This document shows, one piece after another, positions 1 to 9,268 of a stretch of 64,000 nucleotides of DNA. The DNA comes from Strigamia acuminata. Its lineage: Eukaryota > Arthropoda > Chilopoda > Geophilomorpha > Linotaeniidae. The stretch covers positions 1,426,001-1,490,000 of the forward strand of contig OX442323.1 of NCBI GenBank assembly GCA_949358305.1, given 5' to 3'. Position 1 is the stretch's first letter, and every line of letters begins with the position of its first letter. The notes under the pieces are model-generated. The model was not told the DNA's origin. It worked only from the letters and a program-made list of their open reading frames with translations, and searched no databases. The position numbers and the translations under genes were made by a program.

Positions 1-356
1 TACACCTCAGAATTAAGGTAATACCGTAGGTAAAATGTTTTGTTTGGCATTTCTTAAATCTTAATTGCTGACCAAGCTCCAAGAACCATGGAAATGGCTT
101 TGGTTGAGATTTGTTTCTGATGTCTGAATCTTACAAAGGACTAAAGCTTATATTGCACGTGGCCTCAGTGGCTGCTGGTCAACAGATCTTTGCTCTTTCT
201 TCCTCCTTATCATCCTTATCCTTGTGTGCATTTATTACGGTGGTCCTCAGGCACGTGGCCCCTGTAGTTGTCAGTAATATGACGCATGCAAGACAATTGA
301 CTGGACAGAATTTATCAGGGTGCATGTTTATCGCAACTATCTCTATATGTTTTTAT
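1..356. other. Left flank, no gene seen
   Basis: Flank of the copia element. A 100-codon open frame at 111-413 runs into the LTR, shows no recognisable domain and is treated as chance. No RNA gene or repeat was recognised here. Confidence 0.5.
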
Positions 357-522
357 TGTAATGTGATATTCTACAATGATAATCTTGGAATAGCGCCACC
401 TGGTGCTCAGTGACTTTAACATTCAATAAAATTGTAACAGGACTTCCGTAGTAACCCTTACACAGAATGGTCTGATTTCGTGTCTCTCCTCTACAAATTC
501 TACAATCCATCAAATTACATCA
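357..522 (+). repeat. 5' LTR of copia element
   Basis: This 166 bp repeat begins TGTAATG and ends CATCA. It matches 3850-4015 over its whole length, with about 25 differences counted by eye. It contains an AATAAA at about 425. The boundaries follow the TG...CA rule, equal length of both copies, and the primer-binding site that starts at 523. Confidence 0.88.
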
Positions 523-536
523 GGTTATGGGTCCAG
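523..536 (+). other. Copia primer-binding site (initiator-tRNA fragment type)
   Basis: The 14 bases after the 5' LTR read GGTTATGGGTCCAG. Copia elements are primed by an internal fragment of initiator methionine tRNA rather than its 3' end, and the Drosophila copia site begins with nearly the same bases (recalled, not searched). The position directly after the LTR supports the call. Confidence 0.72.
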
Positions 537-701
537 AAACGTTCTAAAATCCTCCACGCTGACTGCAAACATCGCCAAGGTGACTTTTCTTGATTGCTGA
601 AGATTTTTCTAACAAAAAATTTACGGAACCATTTTTGCATACCATGTGGAGACGAAGTTTGGATTTGAATTTCGAACACAAAGGCAGAATCAGCTAAACT
701 T

Positions 702-934
702 ATACTCTGGCCATGTGTAAGTTTGGCCTAAATCCGAGCCTTTTCTCTGATATAGTGATACAAGAAAATAGATCCAAACACCAGGATTGCAACCGATCTA
801 CTGAAAATAGTAAGCGAACGTTCTAAGATTTCTGGAAGAAGCAAGCAATAAACTCTGAACTATTTTTCCTGGTGGCAGCACAGAGTGAGTTATGAGGCTC
901 GGATTTAGGCCAAACTTACACATGGCCAGAGTAT
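702..934. repeat. Inverted repeat in the copia leader (arms 702-741 and 895-934)
   Basis: Two 40-base arms are reverse complements with no mismatch seen, separated by about 153 bases. The arm contains AAGTTTGGCCTAAATCCGAG at 718-737 and its complement at 899-918. The repeat lies between the primer-binding site and the gag start. It could be a small fold-back insertion or an inverted duplication. No flanking duplication was seen. Confidence 0.85.
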
Positions 935-943
935 AGTCATGCA

Positions 944-1612
944 ATGCATCCAGTTCACCACATTAAGCTGGAAGGAATATCGAACTTTAATAGTTGGAAA
1001 TTTGCAATGAAAATGCAGCTTGTGCGGGAAGGTTTGTGGGAATTTGTTGATGGGACAAAAACTGACCACTATTGTGCTTGGAGTCCAAGAGCACATATAC
1101 CAGGAGGTAGGTGGTTGTACGACGACAAAAGAAGCGTGAGACCATTTGGCAAGCTTTATCAAAGTAAAAGTTTGGGAAGTCAAGTTTTGCTCCTAACGGA
1201 CCTGATTAACATCAAGTATGGAGAATGCAAAGATACAGCAGAGTATATTGGCTCAAAAGTGACCATCGGCCAACAGTTGAACGATATAAGCTATAATGAT
1301 AATGATAAAATGATAGCGGCAATGTTGCTTGCGACACTGCCTGAAGATTTCAAGCCAATGATGATGGCAATTGAGAATTGCGGATGCGACATCACGGCGG
1401 AATATGTTAAAGTGCGTCTTTTACAAGAGTCACAATGCCGGGAGAAGGAAATTACGAGCGCCGTATTCAGTTCAAGCACTGGAAATAATGGATGTGCCAT
1501 TTCAAGGACTGAAAGCCATGACGCGCTCATCGTAACAACAGCGGCGGCTCATCATGGATAAAGTGCTACAGGTGCCACAAGTTTGGACATAAGCGAGTGG
1601 ACTGTCATGTGA
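944..1612 (+). pseudogene. Copia gag remnant with CCHC zinc knuckle
   Basis: An open frame of 205 codons (944-1561) begins with the copia Gag pattern in which an N-terminal LEG.SNFNSWKF-like block precedes a helical region. The nucleocapsid zinc knuckle C-x2-C-x4-H-x4-C follows immediately, with Cys codons at 1564, 1573 and 1603 and the His codon at 1588, but in a different frame, so a frameshift separates the two. Gag would form the particle that packages element RNA. After about 1630 the frame is lost and no protease motif is seen. Confidence 0.8.
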
Positions 1613-2157
1613 AACTGTCCAAAAAAAGGATATGGAACGGGAAAAGGACAAACCTGCAAGCAAAGCAGGACGAGGAAGCAGGTGCAGCCGAACTCAAACC
1701 AACACCTCGACAAAAGACCCCCACAATGCAACTGTGGACCTCCCAGACACCTTGCTGAAAATTAGGTTCTCCAGGCAGCAGTGGAACAGTTTGGGGAGGA
1801 TCCAAATTTCTACGGTGAGGCCATGCAGATCAATGGAAACTGGTGGTGCAGCAAGAGTTGGACTTGCTGGACCACTGCAGCACTTGGAAACTCGTGGCTC
1901 TCCCACCTGAACGAAAGCCAGTAACGTGCCGCTGGTTATTTCGAATTAAGAGAACAGCGCACAGAACTGTGGAACAATACAAAGCAAGATTGGTTGCACG
2001 TGGATGTTCCCAGATAAACGTAGTGGACTACGGCGAGACTTTTTCTTCTATGGTCAAATACACTACATTATGACTGCTCTTGGCGATGGCAGCTGCAAAC
2101 GACTGGGAAATTGACCAAATGGCCGCGGAAACCGCCATTCTCCACGAACATTTAAAG

Positions 2158-2462
2158 CAGGGGTCGGATACTATGGAAAAATTTTTATCGAGGTCCAGAA
2201 AAGAAACACTTAAAAACCTTACTAAAAACTTAAGGAAACGGAAAAAACACTTAAAAACCAAATAAACCCCCCAATAAACACACACAACCTAAAAAATACC
2301 AATAAAACCTAAAAAACACGAAAAAAACAGGAAAAACCAGGAAAAAAACACCGAAAAACGAAAGAAACCGAAGGAAAAACGTCGCTCAAACGTCACCGCG
2401 GTCCAAGTTTCGACCTTCCGCGGTCCGTATCCGGACCGCGGGCCGCCAGTTGCCGACCGCTG
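2158..2462. mobile_element. Non-autonomous hAT element with 8 bp target duplication
   Basis: This 305 bp insertion lies inside the copia RT region. Both sides carry the same 8 bp ATTTAAAG (2150-2157 and 2463-2470), the duplication length typical of hAT transposons. The ends are CAGGGGTCGG and, reversed, CAGCGGTCGG, a classic hAT-type inverted terminal repeat. The interior is A-rich on the left and GC-rich near the right end (CGCGGTCC units) and has no transposase frame. Removing it rejoins the RT blocks. Confidence 0.9.
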
Positions 2463-2682
2463 ATTTAAAGGAAGAAATTTTTCTGAAGCAGCCTGATGGA
2501 CTCGAGCAGATGCCCAACAACTAGACAAAATATTGTTGTTTGAAAAAGGCGCTTTACGAGCTGAAGCAAGCCGGACGAGTGTGGTATGAACTTCTCAACA
2601 AAGGCCTATTGGACATACAGTAAGACTTACATGTTAGGATTTTGACTGCTGCATTTATTTCATACGAGAGAAGGGAAGACTG

Positions 2683-2806
2683 CAGGGCCGTTTCGACCTA
2701 TGAGGCGAAGAGGCGGCCGCCAGGTGGCCATGCCTTGGTAAAGTTACTTACCACGGCATGGTCACCTGGCGGCCGCCTCTTCGCCTCATAGGTCGAAACG
2801 GCCCTG
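2683..2806. mobile_element. 124 bp fold-back (palindromic) hAT-type MITE with 8 bp target duplication
   Basis: The element is almost wholly palindromic: arms of 59 bp (2683-2741 and 2748-2806) with two mismatches surround a 6-base centre. The ends are CAGGGCCGTTTCG. The 8 bp GAAGACTG flanks both sides (2675-2682 and 2807-2814), as expected for hAT-type insertion. It contains GGCGGCCGCC and no coding capacity. It interrupts the copia reverse transcriptase just before the YVDD block. Confidence 0.92.
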
Positions 2807-3110
2807 GAAGACTGGTGATCTTAGCAGTTTATGTTGACGATTTGCTCAAATTCTCCAGCGACTCGGAGCTGAAGTTTCAAATTAAAAATGCACTTTCATT
2901 AAAGTTTCAGATGAAAGATTTCGGAGAGGCGCATCACTGTCTTGGAATTAAATTTTTGTGAGACCAGACTAAGAGGAACATCAGTTTGGATCATTAAGAA
3001 AATGCTGCAACGGTTTGGATTGCCGGACTGCAACCCTGTCTTGACACTGATGGATCCCAGTGTGAAACTCCTCAGCTCCATGGCTCTGAAGACTGCACGA
3101 AAGGAAGGAA

Positions 3111-3773
3111 ATGAGCAAAGTGCCGTACCAAGAGGCAGTTGGCAGTTTATTATATGCTGCGCAGGCTACGAGACCAGACATAGCTCAAGCTGTGGGAGTC
3201 GTTAGCAGATTCAACGCGAATTTTGAACAGCAACACTGGATCGCAGTCAAACACATTATGAAGTATTTAAAGGGAACAATCAACATGAAACTCCAATATG
3301 GAACTTCACAAGATTCAAAAATTTATGGATACACCGACACAGACCACGCGGGATGTTTGAATACAAGAAGATGGACAACTGGATACATTTTTATGTCTGC
3401 AGGAGCAGCCATACGTAAGTCAAGTAAAAGACAACCAACTATAGCAAAGTCTACAACTGAGGCAGAATATATGTTCATTTCAATGGCTTCAAAAGAGGCG
3501 GTTTGGTTAAAACGAGTCATTACGGAATTGAAGTTTACGAATTACAAAAAACCCCTGACTGTGTACTCTTACAATCAAGGTGCTTTGAAACTCTCAAAAA
3601 ATGCTGTTTACCACCAACGAACCAAACATATTGACATCAAACATCATTTTATTCGAGAAATAATCAAAAATAGAGATGTTAATGTTAAATTCATTAGAAC
3701 CGAACAGATGGTTGCGGATGTTCTCACTAAGGAACTTCCGAATGAAAACACAAATGGTGTTCGAGCAAAATAG
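3111..3773 (+). pseudogene. Copia RNase H domain remnant
   Basis: This is the longest intact frame of the element, 220 codons. It carries copia RT connection and RNase H landmarks: PYQEAVGSLLYAAQATRPDI near the start, an ADWAG-like DTDHAG block, the KSTTEAEY block, and the HQRTKHIDIKHHFIRE block near the end, finishing with a VADVLTKE motif. It would degrade RNA of the RNA-DNA hybrid during reverse transcription. It is separated from the RT blocks by frame breaks near 2961-3110, so it is not part of a working polyprotein. The stop lies 76 bases before the 3' LTR. Confidence 0.88.
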
Positions 3774-3849
3774 GATTGTTCATTTCATAATGTTATTTTT
3801 TTTAAATCTTTTTAATGCGTTTTTGTATATCATCAGAGAGTGAGAATAT

Positions 3850-4015
3850 TGTAATGTGACATTTTATGATGATACTTTTGTAATAGCACCACCTAGTGCT
3901 CAGCGACTTTAACGTTAAATAAAATTGTAACGGGTCTTCCAGAGCAACCCTTGCATGGTGTGGTCAGATTTCATGTCTCTCCTCCACAAATTCTACAATC
4001 CATCAAATTGCATCA
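3850..4015 (+). repeat. 3' LTR of copia element
   Basis: This is the partner of 357-522, with identical 166 bp length and TG...CA ends. It retains AATAAA near 3920 and the block CTACAATCCATCAAATT close to its end. Confidence 0.88.
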
Positions 4016-7000
4016 GTTTCTTCTCGCCACTTAGATACTGTGGGGGCCCAATATATTTGCGGGACAAGATTCGCTGGTGTCATAAGCGTTTCAAGACAGA
4101 GTAGAGTGTGATGTGGTTGACCTTATGTGTTCACTAGCTGCATTCAAAAATTAAATTAACAATTTTAGTTTAGGTATATTTTAAGTTTTAGCGTGGGTTT
4201 AAACAGGAAATGATGTCATTTTTGATTTAAAATTGAAGTAAAACACAAAATATTTTAGTTTTTTAATGCAGCTACTGAAAGCTCTGTCGTCCTTGGTAAG
4301 AATATTACCAAGTGTTTCATGTATTTTTAGGTGAGAACTCATGTGAAATTCAACTAAATGACATTGAAATCAATTAAACTGAACAGCGTTTATTCATTGG
4401 GTAATAATTTCTGACGTATAAATAGACAGATTAGATGATAGCATTTTTATCCCTTAATAATTATAGTGACCAAAGTTGTCACAAAGATGATTATTAAGGA
4501 GTCAATTACAGTAATTACAGCAGTGTATTTGTACGCATTAAGCATTTCCACACTGGAAAAATTGAGTGGCAATTTTATTCCAGAGTGAATTCAGCGTTAA
4601 ATGCGCCGTCACTTTTGAAAAGTAAAAGTTTCAAATTTAAAAAAACTAAGGTGTATATACATACAGACATACAGTACGTGTAGTCCCTGGCTGCTGGGTG
4701 GGAAATTAAGGAAAACTTATCATTATGATCCTCAATAATATGTAGATTGCCGTATAGACACCAAAACTTATAAACTGCAAAACGCGGAGCAATTAAAGCC
4801 GTAATGAAATAATAAGTGCTTCTGGGTTTAGTTAGGGGGTAAATAAACGTTTTTTTTTTCGCTGAAGTAGTTTTTGTTTTAAATTCTTTTACGAGGAAAT
4901 CGATATTTTCTGGGATTTGCAGAGCTGCCAACACGAGGCGAAGTTTTATTTGTATTAATATTTCTATTAATTTTTTTATTAATTTTTTAAAAAATGTTTT
5001 TTATTATTTGTTGTGAAACTCTTGTCCATCACATCATAAAGTCCACCAGCTGCTTTCTCACGCCCACGAACTGTGGTCAAAAGCTGACCAGCTGTAGATG
5101 TTTCCAAATGCAGGTGGCGAATAAATTGGAAATTTTCAAAGTAAATACATTGCGAATTTAAAAAAAAATATATTATTAAAAATATAAATAAATATAAAAT
5201 TTTCAAATTTAAAATAAAGACCAAAAAATAAAGAAATCATTCCCGAAATCTGGAGCTGAAAATCTGTTTGAAGAAAATTCAATCACTATCCAATTGAAAT
5301 AATCATGTATAAATGCCCACTGGGTGACCATGACGCAATAGAATTTACGTAAGATTATCGACAACTGCATTTTTCTACTAATATTCCTTTATTTATTTAT
5401 TTATTTATTTTTTATTTCCAACTCAATTAGAGAAAAAAAGAAACCTCCAACTATATTTATCTGAATCAATCCCAAAAACTTGCAAGACCAATCAATAGAC
5501 ACGTCGAACACGCATGCGCGAATCCTTTATTTCATATTGAATATAAGCTCGATTGCAGAACGAGTTGCCGACTTTGACATGACGTCACACCTAATTACTT
5601 CCGATTATAGTCACACTCATTTCACACTTCCGGGTCAATTTGCAAAGCCCAAGGTCGCGCGGCGCGTAATTTTGGGCTAAAAGGGGTCTGACTCGTGACT
5701 CCGACTCCGATTCCGATTCCGACTCCATTCAGCGCTCCACCATCTGCTTCCCCCGCACACAAGAATGGAGCCATCAAACTGCAAACTTGTTGTTGCGAAA
5801 CAAAACAAAAAAAGATGACATCATCTTTGATATGGAAAGCAGTTGATGTCATCCCTCACTCCACCCACGCCCCATCCTTCCCACTCTCCCTTCCCTTCCT
5901 TCCCTTTTGCATGTCCCTCGCGGCTGATCAAGACCTCACCTGCCTCCGAGTTTCATTGGCAAGACGTAAGCAAACTGACAGGCAGGCGTCTGGCTCTTCA
6001 TTCATTCAACCCCACTCGCTTTCCTCCCACGCGTGTACTCGTTCCAACGAAGAATCGAATAAAAACGTGATGCAAAGCAGTCTTCACTTCACTACGGTCC
6101 GGCGAAGGGGCGAAGGGTCGAAGGCGCGAAGCAGTTCATTCCACGCTGGATCGGACTTCTTAATGTTTTCGTGCAAATTGATTGATCAAGTGTGTGTGTG
6201 GGAAATTAAATCCTTATCGGTGCTCATGGCTTCAATTCGAACAATTATTAAACAATTAAACATGTCTCTAAATAATTGCGCTTGCGTAATGAGACATGAG
6301 TGGTGTCACGTGGTTTGGTATGGTAGACCGATAAGTCGTCGTTTAAACTCACAAGCAGTCAGTTATTGACGAATTAATCTAATTTATTTCCCCCAAAGGA
6401 CGTGACAGAAATATAGTTTTACTTAACTTATTTTTCTGTGACAATTAAACCAATAGTTTAAAAATGAAAGAATGAATCCGAAATTTTGAGACAACATTGA
6501 TTCATTACGATTAAAAGAAGACCGATGCCTGATTTTATAATTACCCAAACGTGAACGATTAATTTTACTTTTCATTTTTTTTTTTCAATTTCTACGATGA
6601 AAACGGTTTTCCGAAAACATGGACATAAAATACATCCATAATTTATTACTCCGATTGTGATTAAAAACAGACTGACACCTCGTTTGATGGAATCAATGAT
6701 GGCCGCGGTTTCTTTTGTTTAAGCTAACGTTGATTCTGAACGCTTTAATTTGTTTATTTATTTTAGTTCCGGTTGCATTTCATTCAAATTAATCACCATT
6801 TAGGGTATTGTTTTATGTGGACGAGGCAGCTGGCTTTTCTTTTCCAATCTTTTTTTCCCTCCCTTCCTTTCCTCTACGACTAATCCTTCCCACCAGCGGA
6901 CTAACTAAGCCTTTAAAGATGATGTACTTCAACACCTGCCTAAACAGAACCCTCTAATCTGACAGCAGAAAGTCTCTCGCTCTCCGGGGAAACCCCGCAA

Positions 7001-7516
7001 GACAAAGGTATGTTCAAATCCGCGCGTGCATTCCATGTGACAATGCGTAAGGGGAAAAAGATTCAAACTATTTACATTTTTTACATTCATTTACATGTAT
7101 TCATTTTCGTTTTTTTATTTTTTATTTTTTATTTTTTATTTTTTATTTCTTATTTTTTCAGTTGTTGGTGTTGTTTGTTGGAAACGGAAAATGTTTGTGG
7201 AGTGGAAATTGTGCAGTCTCATTCATTAACTCGAATCTAAGCGAGAAGAAGTGGCGCCACCTGTCCATCAAACTTGACTGCAGTAAAAGCGCCATATCCA
7301 CCCCCGTTTTTGAAGCTTTCACCACACCAAAGTGATAAAGTCAAAAGGGCAGGTGACCCACAACCCAGAATGAGACACCTGGATGCTAAATTGTTGTCTC
7401 CAAGAAGGGGTGAAATAAATGTGCATTTGATTTTATTTTTTACATTTCTTTGCATTTTTTTAAAATTTGTTTCATCTTTTTTTTTTTAAATTTTTAAATT
7501 TTTTTTAAAACTTTTA

Positions 7517-7549
<33 letters not shown>

Positions 7550-8640
7550 CAGTTTGAATATTTCCTCTTTTTATCTCGTGTTGCGATCGTTATTTTCCAG
7601 TCAGCCCATAAATCATGGCGGTATACGAGTTTCCGGTGCGAGTGTCTAGCAGCGAATCCACTTCCGTTGAGTGCTGTCCACAGGATATTGGGAAAAAATC
7701 GTAGGAAAAGCCCCGAAGTGTCCTCTATCTCTCTTTCTACACGCAACCAGTGTCCAAACAAGTTCACGGTCCAGTGAGATGAGGATGTTACAACTTTCTT
7801 CATCGGAACCGCACGCAAAGGTCAAAAGCGGGAATAGAAGAAAAAAAAAAAGAAAAAAAAATGTTGCACCACCCACAACTCGATTTCAAGGTCGCATCAA
7901 TCAATATGCAAATTAAAACTCAATATAAAATATATTTTATATTTTATATTTTCAAATTGAACGGCACGTGAATGTAAACAAGAAATTGTTTTTGATTTTT
8001 TTTCTTTCCGTGTTGTTTACATGTGAATTTTTCAATTTGACCGCCAGGTGTTTTTCCGAACACCATAAGCATGTTGGTGTTGGCGTGTTTGCATTTCGAG
8101 TGAGTCGGAGTAAAATGTACAAGTTGTAAAAGATTAGTCAAAATTGTCTGCAAAAGAAACTAGTTGTGACCACCCGAGGGTAGCAGGGGGACTGGGCGTT
8201 GGCCACCACCACCACCTACCTAGTGAGATGGGTGATGATGAGGAGGCCTCACCTCTCTCTAGTGACCCCCTTGCGCCAGGGGGCGGGCGGCCGCATGGCG
8301 CCAGGCAGGGGTAGTCGCGTCTAGCATGCACCGAACTCAATAAATCAGCCCAGGTGAGAGCCGCATGTTTGACTAGGACGCATGCGCACAGGACGAGCCT
8401 ATTTTACCCGCGCGCACGGGGAGGGAAGCGCCCAACTGGGGCAAGGCACGCGGCGCCAGCCGCCCGCGGTTTAAGCTGCCCGGTGACAGGGACGATGAGC
8501 TCGTCCCTACCCCCGCAGAGCGCCCATTCATGCACCCCGAACCCGAAAAAAAGAAAAAGAAAAAGAAGAAGAAGAAGACATTTTTGCCCTTAAAATTCTT
8601 GTTTGCAAAAGTGTAGTACGGCGATCGCAGCGTGCAGCGT
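4016..8640. other. Non-coding flank upstream of Dll with simple repeats
   Basis: No gene is supported. Contents are (TTTA)n at 5386-5411, GACTCC/GATTCC hexamers at 5691-5728, (TTTTTAT)n at 7110-7150, a run of about 28 T at 7522-7549 and an AT palindromic stretch at 7921-7955. From about 8140 the sequence becomes GC-rich, rising towards the Dll promoter. A 224-codon open frame at 5695-6369 has biased Pro/Ser/Thr composition and no domain. Confidence 0.6.
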
Positions 8641-8670
8641 GCCGGGTTCGATGCGGCAGCGGGCGGGGAC

Positions 8671-8724
8671 GGAGCGAACGGAGCGAACGGAGCGAACGGA
8701 GCGAACGGAGCGAACGGAGTGACG
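8671..8724 (+). repeat. 9 bp tandem repeat in the Dll promoter region
   Basis: Five exact copies of GGAGCGAAC (8671-8715) are followed by one degenerate copy. The array lies about 180 bases upstream of the candidate transcription start of Dll. The unit length is a multiple of three, so open frames across it on the minus strand are artefacts. Confidence 0.95.
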
Positions 8725-8767
8725 GGCAATTAGTCGCCTGCACGCGGCCCGGCATCCGCGCTGCGGA

Positions 8768-8772
8768 CCAAT
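8768..8772 (+). promoter_or_regulatory. CCAAT box upstream of Dll
   Basis: CCAAT lies within GACCAATGGGAGCG, 85 bases before the candidate initiator. The surroundings are GC-rich and contain no TATA box. The function is inferred from position only. Confidence 0.4.
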
Positions 8773-8850
8773 GGGAGCGCGGTAGGCGCGGCCGGGAGGC
8801 GGAGCTTAGCAGCCATATTGATGGGCTGTTGGAGCGAGAGGTTGGTCTCG

Positions 8851-8856
8851 TCAGTT
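8851..8856 (+). promoter_or_regulatory. Candidate initiator (Inr) of Dll
   Basis: TCAGTT matches the arthropod initiator, with the A at 8853 as the possible +1. It would give a 5' UTR of about 145 bases and would exclude the in-frame upstream ATGs at 8818 and 8821. No TATA box lies 30 bases upstream. Confidence 0.4.
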
Positions 8857-8989
8857 TTAAGTGTAGAGCTCGTCGTTCGCGTGTGTTTGCCCGCTCCGTG
8901 TGTATACGTCGGTTTATTCCCTCTTTTATATTTGTCTCATCTCTCACCATCAGTCACCACGCTGAATTTCACGGATCTCTCCAGCCCCT

Positions 8990-9199
8990 ATGCCAATATG
9001 GCGGGCGCTGCGGACGGCCTTGAGCAGGAGGTGGCCGGCAAATCGGCCTTCATGGAGTTACAGCAGCAGGGCATCGGCATGGCACACGCACCCCACTACC
9101 CGATTCGCTCGGGCTACCAAAGCCAGCACGACAGCGCCTTCAGTTCGGCGCAGGCGGGTCGGCCGCCGCCGCTCGGTGGATACCATTTCCCGACCATGA
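8990..9199 (+). CDS. uORF overlapping the Dll start (+1 frame)
   Basis: The first ATG after the candidate initiator is at 8990, only 8 bases before the Dll ATG and in another frame. It opens 69 codons that end at 9199 inside exon 1. Its context is poor (C at -3, C at +4), while the Dll ATG has A at -3 and G at +4, so leaky scanning is expected. The peptide is Arg/Ser-rich because of the frame and has no known domain. Any role would be translational control of Dll. Confidence 0.4.
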   Translation: MPIWRALRTALSRRWPANRPSWSYSSRASAWHTHPTTRFARATKASTTAPSVRRRRVGRRRSVDTISRP

Positions 9200-9268
9200 A
9201 TAACAGTTACTCGCCTCATCCGTACCTCAGCTCGTATCAAACACAGTGTGCCTCTCCACCACGCGACG
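8998..9268 (+). CDS. Dll: Dll exon 1 (N-terminal region)
   Basis: It encodes residues 1-90 plus one base of codon 91. It includes [10 protein letters not shown] and a Tyr/Ser/Pro-rich stretch ending [12 protein letters not shown]. It ends GACG before the donor GTAAAC. Confidence 0.95.

Larger units (their letters stand above)
1843..2961 (+). pseudogene. Copia reverse transcriptase remnant, interrupted by two hAT elements
   Basis: Reverse transcriptase blocks appear in the family order. A WKLV..PP block is followed by the RWLFRIK/KARLVARG block (about 1930-2010), then EEIFLKQPDG (about 2470-2500), LKKALYELKQ (2545-2575) and the catalytic YVDD block (about 2829-2846). The order shows this is one gene broken by two insertions (2158-2462 and 2683-2806) plus stops and shifts. 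No functional product is possible. Integrase, expected upstream, is absent. Confidence 0.85.
357..4015 (+). mobile_element. Degenerate Ty1/copia LTR retrotransposon, internally deleted
   Basis: The element is bounded by two 166 bp direct repeats (357-522 and 3850-4015), both starting TGTAATG and ending CATCA. A tRNA-like primer site directly follows the left repeat. Inside, in order, are a Gag-like frame with a CCHC zinc knuckle, then reverse transcriptase blocks including YVDD, then a copia-type RNase H. Between the zinc knuckle (about 1610) and the first RT block (about 1870) there is no room for protease and integrase, so that part is missing. Frames are interrupted by stops, frameshifts and two inserted hAT-type elements. 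By eye the LTRs differ at about 25 of 166 positions, which points to an old insertion. I see no clear 5 bp target duplication (flanks tttat and gtttc). It cannot move by itself. Confidence 0.92.

Noticed and set aside
5695-6369. 224-codon plus-strand open frame
   Set aside because: Biased composition starting in a GACTCC/GATTCC repeat, no domain, no splice or promoter support.
8373-8950. Minus-strand frames with RSL or APF repeats
   Set aside because: They translate the 9 bp GGAGCGAAC promoter array and lie opposite the Dll promoter.
8818-8997. In-frame N-terminal extension of Dll to the ATG at 8818
   Set aside because: It probably precedes the transcription start (candidate initiator at 8851), encodes a hydrophobic stretch unlike any Dll N-terminus, and the ATG at 8998 has the better context.
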